Assembly (NCBI GenBank): GCA_964389755.1
Contig: CAYMEW010000038.1
Span: 1-36,670, forward strand
DNA: 36,670 bases
Source: JBBSUQ01 sp964389755
GTDB lineage: Bacteria; Bacteroidota; Bacteroidia; Flavobacteriales_D; Crocinitomicaceae
Reading direction: 5' to 3'
Positions 8,533 to 15,583 of this stretch are shown in pieces. Below the pieces are notes generated by a model. It had not been told where the DNA came from and ran no database searches. It saw only the letters and a program-made list of their open reading frames with translations. Position 1 is the first letter of the stretch. Each line of letters opens with the position of its first letter. The position numbers and the translations under genes were made by a program.

Positions 8533-9287
8533 TTTCTCCATTCAAATTCGTGTGCATAACAGCCCTGATGGTTGCTTCCTGTTCAACGGAAACGCGGAAA
8601 GAATCTCCTGAAAACTTAATTCGCTTTTCTACCCAACTTGCCGCAGGACAATGGCACCTGGATTCTTCCGGTTGCAGCGTTTGCCGTTTTGAACTGTTTT
8701 TACTTGAAGACAGCAGTTGTTACATTTTTAGTCGTAATTCCGGAGGTGAATTAATGGCCACTGCCCGTTTGACGGAAAACGATTCGCTGATCCTTCATCC
8801 ATGGGAAAGGTATCGTGTGAGTATGCCGGATTCTACTCACCTGCTGCTCGAGGATGTGCGTTCCGGAAATTGTGAACGGTACCGGCGAAGTTTTTCCGAC
8901 GATTTTCACCGGGAATTACAGGAGAAACTTCGTGCCGATTCCCTGCGCAGCGAACTGCTCGGATGGTGGAAAATGAAAACTGTGCCGCGTGCCGGGGATG
9001 GTTCAAACACGATCCAATTCCTGAATACCGATCGTAGATGCGCTTATTTTTCGATGTATTTTCGTGAGGACGGAGAATTGGATATCCATCCCGAAAATAG
9101 TCTGGATGAACTCATCGTATACAATTATGAGGTAAATGACGGGAATGTAGAACTTCAAAAATATTGCGTGGGAGATCGCTATCCCGTTTCGATCGGTACG
9201 GATGATAAATTGTATATGATCATGCGAAATCAGGTTTCGCTGCTGGATGATACGCTTGAATTTGAACGACTAAGGCGCCTTCCATAA
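8529..9287 (+). CDS. Putative lipoprotein of unknown function
   Basis: 252 residues. The start chosen is GTG at 8529, overlapping the previous stop (GTGA), because it gives a complete lipoprotein signal: FKFVCITALMVASC with lipobox VASC and Cys at 18. The next ATG (8568) would leave a signal too short. The mature part appears to contain two similar beta-rich halves, each beginning with a Trp-containing strand (AAGQWHLDSSGC near 38; LGWWKMKTVPR near 145) and ending in a strand with Ile/Val-Tyr pattern. This resembles two lipocalin-like repeats of the kind common in Bacteroidota lipoproteins, but that is inference from the pattern. Cys pair in SGCSVC could form a disulfide or bind a ligand. Coupled to the upstream membrane protein. 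Confidence 0.7.
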   Translation: MISPFKFVCITALMVASCSTETRKESPENLIRFSTQLAAGQWHLDSSGCSVCRFELFLLEDSSCYIFSRNSGGELMATARLTENDSLILHPWERYRVSMPDSTHLLLEDVRSGNCERYRRSFSDDFHRELQEKLRADSLRSELLGWWKMKTVPRAGDGSNTIQFLNTDRRCAYFSMYFREDGELDIHPENSLDELIVYNYEVNDGNVELQKYCVGDRYPVSIGTDDKLYMIMRNQVSLLDDTLEFERLRRLP

Positions 9288-9362
9288 AATAAATGTCCAT
9301 TCCGGATAAAACGCTATATTTAACCGACCTTATTAAATAAAAGCACAGGTAATCCTTAAATC

Positions 9363-9728
9363 ATGAATGAAAACCTGATCGATAATCCACTGAATACCCG
9401 AAAACGGGAAAAGAATCGCCTGGAACGGAAGATCAACCTGTGGTTCATGCTCTGTTGTGCAATCCTGTTTATGTATTTTATGGCTGATTTCCTGGTGTTC
9501 CGGTTGAACTATTCATTCACGCGGGCACATGTCAACGATTACATGCGCATTTATCGGTATGCGTTCAATATTAACTTCTGCTTTTTTCTGGGTCCCGGTC
9601 TCCTGATTGCTGCCATTTTACGCATCCGCGGAGCATATCGTTTTTCGAGCATTGCCTTGGCTGCCCTGTTCTTACTCGGCCTGATACTGAAAGATGTATT
9701 TTCACCCTACGCTATATTGTTTTTTTGA
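9363..9728 (+). CDS. Unrecognised small membrane protein with three helices
   Basis: 121 residues. A charged cytoplasmic N-terminus (NTRKREKNRLERK) precedes three hydrophobic segments: about 28-48 (WFMLCCAILFMYFMADFLVF), 70-88 (NFCFFLGPGLLIAAIL) and 97-116. The loop between the first two is Tyr/Arg-rich (NDYMRIYRYAF). No family recognised. A sequence TATATTTA (9315-9322), one base off the -7 consensus, could serve it. It sits 40 bases before the phosphatidyltransferase-like gene on the same strand. It could be a partner of that enzyme or simply co-transcribed. Confidence 0.65.
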   Translation: MNENLIDNPLNTRKREKNRLERKINLWFMLCCAILFMYFMADFLVFRLNYSFTRAHVNDYMRIYRYAFNINFCFFLGPGLLIAAILRIRGAYRFSSIALAALFLLGLILKDVFSPYAILFF

Positions 9729-9768
9729 CTTGTTATATGAACAAGCCTCAAAATTCGTAACTTTCGGC

Positions 9769-10380
9769 ATGTCAATCTATAAATACGTTCCACTTTGGCT
9801 GATCCGGCTCCGGGTACTGTCGGGTCTTGCAATCCTTTTACTGGCAGCGCAGGAAGCCGTCTATTTCGGGGTTTACGCGGTCATCCTGTTTAGTTTTGGA
9901 CTTCTCACAGATATTTTTGACGGGATCATTGCACGTCGCCTCGGGATTTCGACACCCAAACTGCGGCGACTCGATTCGCTGGCCGACCTGGTGTTTTTTG
10001 CGTTGACGGGCACCGCGCTATTCGTACGTTTTCCTTCGTTTTTCGGGGAATATTTTGTGGAGATCACCGGTTTGCTGATTGCCGAGGCACTGACATACCT
10101 GCTGTGCTTTCTCAAATTCCGCAAAGAAGTATCCACGCACGCAATAGCTTCCAAAGTCTGGACGCTCCTGTTGTTCGCCTTTATGATCGAACTCATGCTC
10201 ACCGGAACTTCACGAAACCTGTTCCTGTGGGGTTTCTACGTTGGAATCATCACGCGCTTCGAGATCCTGGTCATTATACTGGCCTTGCGCTCCTGGGTCA
10301 CCGATGTCCCGAGCGTCATACACGCCTTTCGTTTGCGGCGCGGGCAGGAAATCCGTAGGAATCGTTGGTTCAACGGCTAA
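9769..10380 (+). CDS. CDP-alcohol phosphatidyltransferase family protein with variant motif
   Basis: An integral membrane enzyme of the family that transfers a phosphatidyl (or other phospho-) group from a CDP-activated donor to an alcohol. The start at 9769 gives 203 residues and a short N-terminus typical of the family (MSIYKYVPLW); a longer frame opens at 9694 but would overlap the previous gene. The signature D48xxD51G52xxA55R56...D69xxxD73 is present, giving all four metal-binding Asp. However, the usual Gly eight residues after the AR pair is L65 (SLAD context: KLRRLDSLAD). About five to six membrane helices follow. The donor and acceptor cannot be deduced; it is not an obvious PgsA or PssA. 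Its stop codon overlaps that of the convergent gene. Confident of family, not of product. Confidence 0.82.
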   Translation: MSIYKYVPLWLIRLRVLSGLAILLLAAQEAVYFGVYAVILFSFGLLTDIFDGIIARRLGISTPKLRRLDSLADLVFFALTGTALFVRFPSFFGEYFVEITGLLIAEALTYLLCFLKFRKEVSTHAIASKVWTLLLFAFMIELMLTGTSRNLFLWGFYVGIITRFEILVIILALRSWVTDVPSVIHAFRLRRGQEIRRNRWFNG

Positions 10381-12278
10381 TCGAGGGAATCTTTCGAATG
10401 GAATTGCTGACCGATGCTTACGACTTCCGGGAAAGACCATAATTTCCAGAGGCCGGACGCGTAATATCCCGGTGAGGTGATGTCCGGCAGTTCAAAAGAA
10501 TAAACTTTCAGTCCGTTGTAGTCGTTGCCGGTGGGCATGTAATTACTTATCCCGGCACTTTTAAAGATTTCACGGATGCGCACTTCCGAAACGGACGGAT
10601 GAAACACAATTTGTACGCTGTTTGAATACCACGTTCCGCCGCCGCCCCATCCGTGGCTATTAATCGAACTGTATTCCAGGATCGGCAGCAGGTGTACATC
10701 ATAGGCCGATTTCAGGAACTGCTGTTGTAGCGTGTGCGCTTTCTGCGGTGAATCTATCCGAACGTAATAATCACTTTTATAGTCGACTTGCAGTCCGAAT
10801 TTTGCAAGATAAGACTTAATTGTTTCCAACCCGTACCGTTTATTCCAGTCCAGCATATATACGCCCGCGATCGGTTCGCGGTACTGTTGTATTCCGCCGT
10901 AAAGGGTATAAGTGAAACTACCGCTGCGAATGAGTTCTTCCTGTACAAAAATGTGTACGTTCGGGCGGTTTTGTTTCCCGGAAAGGAGAACTTTAGCCAT
11001 CACACCCAGTTCCGGGTGCACTATTTCGATAAGCAAGGTATCACCGCGTTTGGGTTCCGGAATCTCAAAAAAAGTATCTCCCGTATCATCGGTTTGGACT
11101 TCTGCATAGGTGGTCTTTTGTCCGTCAAATAGTCGGAGCCTGTAAGCAGCGGATACGTTTTGATGTCCGTTCGTCGCATAGATGCGCATGGACTTTTCAG
11201 GAAGTGCTTTTTGGAAGGCTTCCGGATGATTTTTGTCAAATTGCAAGTGCTCCGGAATAGTGATCACGGCGTTTTGAGAAATAAAACCCCACTGGGGAAT
11301 CGTGAACTTTTTGCTTTCGCTTCCGCTGCGGTATTTGATTTCGAGCGTTTCGTAAAAATGTCCCTGTCGCGCGGCATTTACAAAAACCGCTATTTCCAGT
11401 ACCGATCTGGCAGGTATGATCATCGAGGTCCGGCGCGCAAAGAATACGTTATAACCTCCTTTATTCATTTCTTCGATGTAAATCGGCTGATCCGAATCAT
11501 TGTGCATGCGAAACACGAGCGGTTGGGTAAGTGAAGAGATCGTATCCCAGGAGAAGATTTGTTGCACGACCTTTTCTTTGAACGGATAGGGCGGGGGAGG
11601 CAGGGAGTCTTCCAGGACGAAATCGTAGACCGGATTTCCCGGAACACGAATCGTGACTTCACCTTCACCCAACCTGTTGATTCCATCCGGCCGGGTCCTG
11701 TAATGCGTCTGAGATGATTGTGCGGGCTGTTGGTACTTTGTTTTTACCAGAGCGGATGTTGGAGTTTGAACCGAAGCAGTTCCCGATCCGGAAGAGGCAC
11801 GTTTCAGCGTATCCGTTTCCGGGCGAACGGGACGGTTATTCTGCTGAACGCCTTCCAGATCAATTATAAAATAATGCGTCTCCGAAGCAGCATTCACGCG
11901 GTAGTAAATCGGGAAATTCTTGTGGAAGCGGCCATAGCGTTCATTGAGTACAATCCATGTCTCCAGTTTCATTCCGGGAAGCACCGGGGAGCGCATGGGC
12001 GGTTCGGATATCGTAATGTTTCCGGCTCCGTCCGAATTCACGACCCGTGTGATCCACACTGTATCTTTGGAATCGTTCAAAATATTCAGGTAGATATGAC
12101 GGTCCGCACTGAAGTAGTTCACTGTATCGCATTGGAGAAGCACCCGCTGACTCGTCAGGGTCGTTTGATAATGACGTTTCTCATGCACAATACGAATGGT
12201 ATCACCCTGGGCAAAAGCCGAAAGGCCGAACAGGAAGCCGGTACAACTGCTTATCAGTATTCGAAAGAATTGATTCAT
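10377..12278 (-). CDS. Large secreted protein of unknown function with beta-rich domains
   Basis: 633 residues when started at ATG 12278, which places a signal peptide at the N-terminus (FFRILISSCTGFLFGLSAFA, cleavage before QGD). Residues 25-140 and 230-350 each look like an immunoglobulin-like domain; the second (LTQPLVFRMHNDSDQPIYIEEM and GHFYETLEIKYRSGS) resembles DUF1573/ASPM-type domains that discuss 'more than strands' at cell surfaces in Bacteroidota. Between them is a Ser/Thr/Pro-rich linker (about 145-205). A carboxypeptidase-regulatory-like segment follows (380-440). The C-terminus (about 470-633) contains a Gly-rich insert SHGWGGGGTW and then VQIVFHPSVSEVRIREIF, like the prodomain fold of subtilisin-type proteases, but no protease domain follows. 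No known family recognised. It stands alone on the minus strand and shares stop-codon bases with the upstream plus-strand gene. Confidence 0.72.
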   Translation of the reverse strand: MNQFFRILISSCTGFLFGLSAFAQGDTIRIVHEKRHYQTTLTSQRVLLQCDTVNYFSADRHIYLNILNDSKDTVWITRVVNSDGAGNITISEPPMRSPVLPGMKLETWIVLNERYGRFHKNFPIYYRVNAASETHYFIIDLEGVQQNNRPVRPETDTLKRASSGSGTASVQTPTSALVKTKYQQPAQSSQTHYRTRPDGINRLGEGEVTIRVPGNPVYDFVLEDSLPPPPYPFKEKVVQQIFSWDTISSLTQPLVFRMHNDSDQPIYIEEMNKGGYNVFFARRTSMIIPARSVLEIAVFVNAARQGHFYETLEIKYRSGSESKKFTIPQWGFISQNAVITIPEHLQFDKNHPEAFQKALPEKSMRIYATNGHQNVSAAYRLRLFDGQKTTYAEVQTDDTGDTFFEIPEPKRGDTLLIEIVHPELGVMAKVLLSGKQNRPNVHIFVQEELIRSGSFTYTLYGGIQQYREPIAGVYMLDWNKRYGLETIKSYLAKFGLQVDYKSDYYVRIDSPQKAHTLQQQFLKSAYDVHLLPILEYSSINSHGWGGGGTWYSNSVQIVFHPSVSEVRIREIFKSAGISNYMPTGNDYNGLKVYSFELPDITSPGYYASGLWKLWSFPEVVSIGQQFHSKDSLD

Positions 12279-12452
12279 AAATAGCATTTGGGCAGGACTT
12301 AGCAGAAACCATTCCATTTTGAAAAAGCGACGGGAGAATTGCGTATATTGAACCGGTTTTAACTGGCTACCCGCGAATTAGCCATAGTGCCGGACGCAGT
12401 TTGGAAAGCCGGATGAACTGCTTTGGAATGATACACGATAATGCTATTGAAT

Positions 12453-12803
12453 ATGAGCGATAAAGCACTTACAATGGATGACTACATTACCGGATTTCCG
12501 GCGAACATACAGGAACGGATGCAGGTTATTCGGCGCACGGTTCATGAAACGGTTCCCGGTCTTACGGAAGGCATCAGTTATGCGATACCCGTTTTTAAAC
12601 TCGGTGGAAAAAACCTCGTGTTTTTCGCCGCTTACAAACATCACATCGGGTTTTATCCCGTTCCGTCTGACGACCCGTTCATTTCTGAAGAACTGAAGCA
12701 GTATAAGACGGGAAAAGGTTCCGTTCAGTTTCCTCTGGACCGAGAATTGCCGTTGGAACTTGTGAAGCGGATCACGCGCTATTATGCCGATCGCAGAAAA
12801 TAG
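12453..12803 (+). CDS. DUF1801 (YdhG-like) domain protein
   Basis: A 116-residue cytoplasmic protein of the DUF1801/YdhG family, whose fold is that of a small ligand- or phosphate-binding domain; function is unknown, with members in Bacillus implicated in iron handling. The family pattern is clear: MDDYITGFPANIQERMQVIR at the N-terminus, then EGISYAIPVFKLGGKNLVFFA, a central HHIGFYPVPSDDPF, and a C-terminal KTGKGSVQFPLDRELPLEL followed by a helix. The start at 12453 is preferred over 12441 and 12474 by comparison with typical N-termini, but cannot be proven because there is no clear ribosome binding site. Neighbours are unrelated small genes on the same strand. Confidence 0.85.
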   Translation: MSDKALTMDDYITGFPANIQERMQVIRRTVHETVPGLTEGISYAIPVFKLGGKNLVFFAAYKHHIGFYPVPSDDPFISEELKQYKTGKGSVQFPLDRELPLELVKRITRYYADRRK

Positions 12804-12848
12804 TCCGGTATGTGTAAAATAAAGTATATTCGTAAAAAAACAAGAAAC

Positions 12849-13250
12849 ATGAAAAACCTGCTTAAAACCTTACTTGCACTTTGTGTGTGCCTTACTTTAA
12901 ACCAGCTGAATGCCCAGGAACTCCGCAAGAACGGATCGTACTTTGGCAAGGTTGAATCGAATGGTGATGTACGCATCAACGGATCGATTGCGGGACGTTT
13001 CGAGTCTGGCGGTGATATCCGCGTTGACGGCAGCATCCAGGGCAAGATCGAATCGAACGGGGATATCCGAAGAAACGGGAGTATCATCGGTCGTGTGGAA
13101 TCCAATGGTGATGTACGCATAAACGGAAGCATCAAAGGGCGCATCGAGTCCAATGGGGATATTCGCATGAACGGCAGTATTATCGGTTCTGCAAAAGGCG
13201 TTGATCCCAGACAGGCTGCCGCGATCTTTTTCTTTCATTTCTTTGACTGA
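12849..13250 (+). CDS. Secreted bactofilin-like protein made of 16-residue repeats
   Basis: 133 residues. The start at 12849 gives a clean signal peptide (MKNLLKTLLALCVCLTLNQL, cleavage after NA in NAQ). The mature part is almost entirely five exact-length repeats of 16 residues (26-105) plus half a sixth, with consensus R-x-[ND]-G-S-I-x-G-[RK]-[IVF]-E-S-[NG]-G-D-[IV]. Alternating small/hydrophobic and polar positions, with Gly at turns, are what a right-handed beta-helix (bactofilin-like) needs. Bactofilins are normally cytoplasmic and form filaments; this one appears exported. It ends with a short tail of unclear role (PRQAAAIFFFHFFD). No partner genes are evident. Fold is inferred from periodicity; an alternative is a simple repetitive surface protein. 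Confidence 0.75.
   Translation: MKNLLKTLLALCVCLTLNQLNAQELRKNGSYFGKVESNGDVRINGSIAGRFESGGDIRVDGSIQGKIESNGDIRRNGSIIGRVESNGDVRINGSIKGRIESNGDIRMNGSIIGSAKGVDPRQAAAIFFFHFFD
12924..13163 (+). repeat. Five tandem 48-bp coding repeats
   Basis: Five consecutive 48-base units encode the 16-residue repeats. Each contains AACGG or GACGG near its start and the run AATGGNGAT(A/G)T near its end. The copies are similar but not identical at the DNA level, so they are conserved mainly as protein. Confidence 0.9.
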
Positions 13251-13300
13251 AAGAAGGTTGTCTGTTCAGAAAGTCATTTAGAAACACGCGTCTTTGAAGC

Positions 13301-13801
13301 ATGGAACCGCGACTTGAAATTTTTCCGGGAAAAGCACTCACGGGAATGCGGGAAGATATGTCCTTGTCAAACGATACCACCCGGTCCCTCTGGCAACGTT
13401 TCAGGTCTTTTTTAGTGACGATTAGCGAAAAGCCGCCTCTGAACTTTTATTCCGTTCAACGCTATCCGAAAGACTATTTCAAGGACTTCGATGCGGCGAG
13501 GATCTTTGAGAAATGGGCTGCTGTTCCCGCCGATTTCCTGGTTGAGAAAGCAGATGGATTAAACAACCTGATCATTCCGGAAGGCCTCTATGCCGTTTTC
13601 ATCCATCGCGGTGCGGCTGTAACTGCACGACAAACCTTTGAATACATTTTCAGTACCTGGTTACCCCGCTCGAACTACGAGCTCGATGAACGTCCGCATT
13701 TTGAACAACTCGACGAGCGCTATCGCAATGACGACCCGGATTCCGAAGAAGAGATCTGGATACCGGTGCGGCTGAAACACGGATCATCAACGAGTACTTA
13801 A
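13301..13801 (+). CDS. Stand-alone GyrI-like / AraC effector-binding domain protein
   Basis: 166 residues matching the small-molecule-binding fold of GyrI (SbmC) and the effector domain of AraC/BmrR-type regulators, without any DNA-binding domain. Family features: an opening MEPRLEIFPGKALTGMR strand, a helix NDTTRSLWQRFRSF, the strand NFYSVQRYPKDYF, FEKWAAVPADF, the IIPEGLYAVFIHRGA strand, a helix ending STWLPRSNYELDERPHFE, and a final strand EEIWIPVRL whose Glu (E149 or E150) is usual at the binding site. Such stand-alone proteins may bind or hydrolyse hydrophobic cationic compounds. No neighbouring regulator is seen. Start at 13301 is the first ATG and agrees with the family. Confidence 0.85.
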   Translation: MEPRLEIFPGKALTGMREDMSLSNDTTRSLWQRFRSFLVTISEKPPLNFYSVQRYPKDYFKDFDAARIFEKWAAVPADFLVEKADGLNNLIIPEGLYAVFIHRGAAVTARQTFEYIFSTWLPRSNYELDERPHFEQLDERYRNDDPDSEEEIWIPVRLKHGSSTST

Positions 13802-13884
13802 AATAACGGTTGAAAGAATTAATTAACCCTTTCATAATACAGCCTTAACGCCTTTCCGATAAAATGACCGCATCTTTGTAACAG

Positions 13885-13966
13885 GTAAGCGAATAATTAC
13901 AGCACCATCCTCAAAAATACTTCGAAAAGAAGCACTTCTGTTGAAAAGCGGGAGTGCTTTTTTATT
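13885..13966 (+). ncRNA. Possible small RNA or leader ending in an intrinsic terminator
   Basis: CATCTTTG at 13871-13878 is one base off the -7 consensus and would start transcription near 13885. The terminator at 13930-13966 would end it, giving about 80 bases. No coding frame is evident. Alternatively the terminator simply serves the gene ending at 13801. Confidence 0.25.
13930..13966 (+). terminator. Intrinsic terminator
   Basis: AAGCACT (13930-13936) pairs with AGTGCTT (13953-13959) around a 16-base loop, followed by a T-rich tract to 13966. It lies 130 bases after the GyrI-like gene and just before the promoter of the DUF2007 gene. Confidence 0.7.
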
Positions 13967-13972
13967 TTATCC

Positions 13973-13980
13973 TATCTTTG
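13973..13980 (+). promoter_or_regulatory. Bacteroidota -7 box for the DUF2007 gene
   Basis: TATCTTTG matches TAnnTTTG exactly and lies 20 bases before the ATG at 14001, giving a leader of roughly 15 bases. It follows directly after a terminator, so it defines a fresh transcript. Confidence 0.6.
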
Positions 13981-14000
13981 TGTGAAACAACTGCCATACC

Positions 14001-14429
14001 ATGGAATTGATCACCATTCGCCGTTTCGACAATGCCATTGACGCTTACATTGTCAAAGCGCACCTTGAAGAGAAAGGAATAACAGGTTATATTTTTGACG
14101 AACACATCGTGACACTCGTTCCCCTGTACAATGTTGGTGTGGGAGGGATTAAACTGAAGATTTCGGAAAATGACCGGGAGAAAGCACTTGAAGTACTTGC
14201 CGAACTGGACCGAACCCCGCTGACGAATCAGCAGGACGAAGCGATACACTGCCCGAATTGCGGTTCCACCGAGCTGAACAGCGGTTTTAAATCCATGCGA
14301 AGTCCCAAAGGCGTGCTTGCGGCGATTGTTTCCTTTCTACTGAGCGTATTTCCGATCTACTACGAAACCGTTTATTGCTGCCGCAAGTGCGGGAAAGAAG
14401 TCAAACCTGTGTCAAATAGCGAAGGCTGA
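14001..14429 (+). CDS. DUF2007 domain plus zinc-ribbon protein
   Basis: 142 residues. Residues 1-70 match the DUF2007 'putative signal transducing protein' domain: LITIRRFDNAIDAYIVKAHLEEKGI, a His/Val-rich centre, GVGGIKLKISENDREKALEVL. From residue 83 a zinc ribbon is visible: CPNCG (83-87) and CRKCG near 130, four Cys in CxxC pairs, separated by a hydrophobic segment (LAAIVSFLLSVFPIYY) that could be a transmembrane hairpin or helix. So the metal-binding knuckles may lie on one side of the membrane. Function is unknown. Transcribed from its own promoter at 13973-13980. The domain is found widely in Bacteroidota. Start is the first ATG after the -7 box. Confidence 0.8.
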   Translation: MELITIRRFDNAIDAYIVKAHLEEKGITGYIFDEHIVTLVPLYNVGVGGIKLKISENDREKALEVLAELDRTPLTNQQDEAIHCPNCGSTELNSGFKSMRSPKGVLAAIVSFLLSVFPIYYETVYCCRKCGKEVKPVSNSEG

Positions 14430-14488
14430 ATTTTTATTGTGTGAGCAAAATGATTGTTTTGTTAACCTATAATGAAAAAATTGCTATC

Positions 14489-15472
14489 ATGAAAAAGCAC
14501 CTGCTACTCGTCTTTTTATTTCCGTGTATGTCCTGCTTCGCGCAGCCAGTTTACTTCGAACCGGTCATCGTAGATGCCTGTGCCGAAAATGTAACGCTGG
14601 AAGAAGCGGAATGGTATGTGACCGATGAAACGAACCAGGCGGTGAGACAGAATGAGGGTTCTGCCGGAATCTGGCTTCATCCGGGCACTTATTACCTGCA
14701 TACGGATAACGATTTTAGTGGCGGAACTTATTTCTATGTGAAGGGCGACCGCGTGATCAGGGATACATTCCGAACACATAAACTGGTGATGTGGCACGAA
14801 GTATCGCCGTCACACGGGTTCACGTATTGTGATGAGCCCGCCGAAGGGTATCTGGAAGATCATTACTTTAACGGGAATGTGCGCATCCGGGGCAATTTTA
14901 ACCTGGGGAAGCCCGTAGATAGCCTTTTTGAATATTATCCGAACGGAAAACTGAAGCAAATGTCGCTTGAAAAGGAACGACGATTCCTGTCGTACGATAC
15001 TACGGGAAATCTTGTCTGCGACTGGAATATCGGGAAAGGTTACCGTCGCACCTTCACAGCCCGTGGAATACCTGTGCGCGTAGAACGCGATAACCAGCTG
15101 GAAAAATACGATGAGAATGGCACCTGTACCCTCAGAGTGGAGCGCCGTGAAAAGGTTCGGATGTTCAATAAGTCCAACGCTCCCTGGGTTTATCGAATTA
15201 AGCGATTTGACGAAGTAGGCAGCCCTGTTTACATTGCAAAAATGGAGATGGATAAAGTTTCCGGCGCGTCTGCGCTTCCCGAAACTGCGGAAGAAATTGG
15301 CAACCTGGATTTGAAACGGATTACTTTTTACCGGCGCGGAGTGCTGCTTTTCAAACTCGTTCCGGCAAGCGCGGGGAGGTATATACGATACCTAAAACCC
15401 GGGAATAAATGGCAGCGTGACGGTACGCTCACGGAAGATGAATTTCAGGCGCTGCTAATTAATGCCGAATAG
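14489..15472 (+). CDS. Secreted MORN-like (YwqK-type) protein
   Basis: 327 residues, start at 14489 chosen because it gives a signal peptide (MKKHLLLVFLFPCMSCFA, cleavage before QPV). The middle of the protein carries repeats of the MORN/YwqK type: HYFNGNVRIRGNFNLGKPVD, then FEYYPNGKLKQMS, YDTTGNLVCDWNIGKG and KYDENGTCTLRV. These form a beta-meander of hairpins and in relatives are found in toxin-antitoxin or phosphatidylinositol-binding proteins, but in Bacteroidota mostly in secreted proteins of unknown role. The C-terminal 80 residues show no recognised domain. Its neighbours on the same strand are unrelated. No lipobox (SCFA has Cys but not in the right register). Confidence 0.72.
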   Translation: MKKHLLLVFLFPCMSCFAQPVYFEPVIVDACAENVTLEEAEWYVTDETNQAVRQNEGSAGIWLHPGTYYLHTDNDFSGGTYFYVKGDRVIRDTFRTHKLVMWHEVSPSHGFTYCDEPAEGYLEDHYFNGNVRIRGNFNLGKPVDSLFEYYPNGKLKQMSLEKERRFLSYDTTGNLVCDWNIGKGYRRTFTARGIPVRVERDNQLEKYDENGTCTLRVERREKVRMFNKSNAPWVYRIKRFDEVGSPVYIAKMEMDKVSGASALPETAEEIGNLDLKRITFYRRGVLLFKLVPASAGRYIRYLKPGNKWQRDGTLTEDEFQALLINAE

Positions 15473-15583
15473 CCTGTAAATTGATGTTCCTGGAATCGGG
15501 TAGGGGCCTGATTAGTCAGCAATCGCCGTATTTGGGAACTTTTATTACAAAAGCCTGTTATTTCAGAACCCTTCGCAGTTCAC

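Noticed and set aside
9694..9768. Longer N-terminus for the CDP-alcohol transferase-like gene
   Set aside because: It would overlap the previous gene by 35 bases and adds residues unlike the family; the ATG at 9769 fits better.
12924..13163. Tandem 48-base units considered as a CRISPR-like or satellite array
   Set aside because: The units are one continuous coding frame with a signal peptide, have no spacers and vary mostly at third codon positions.
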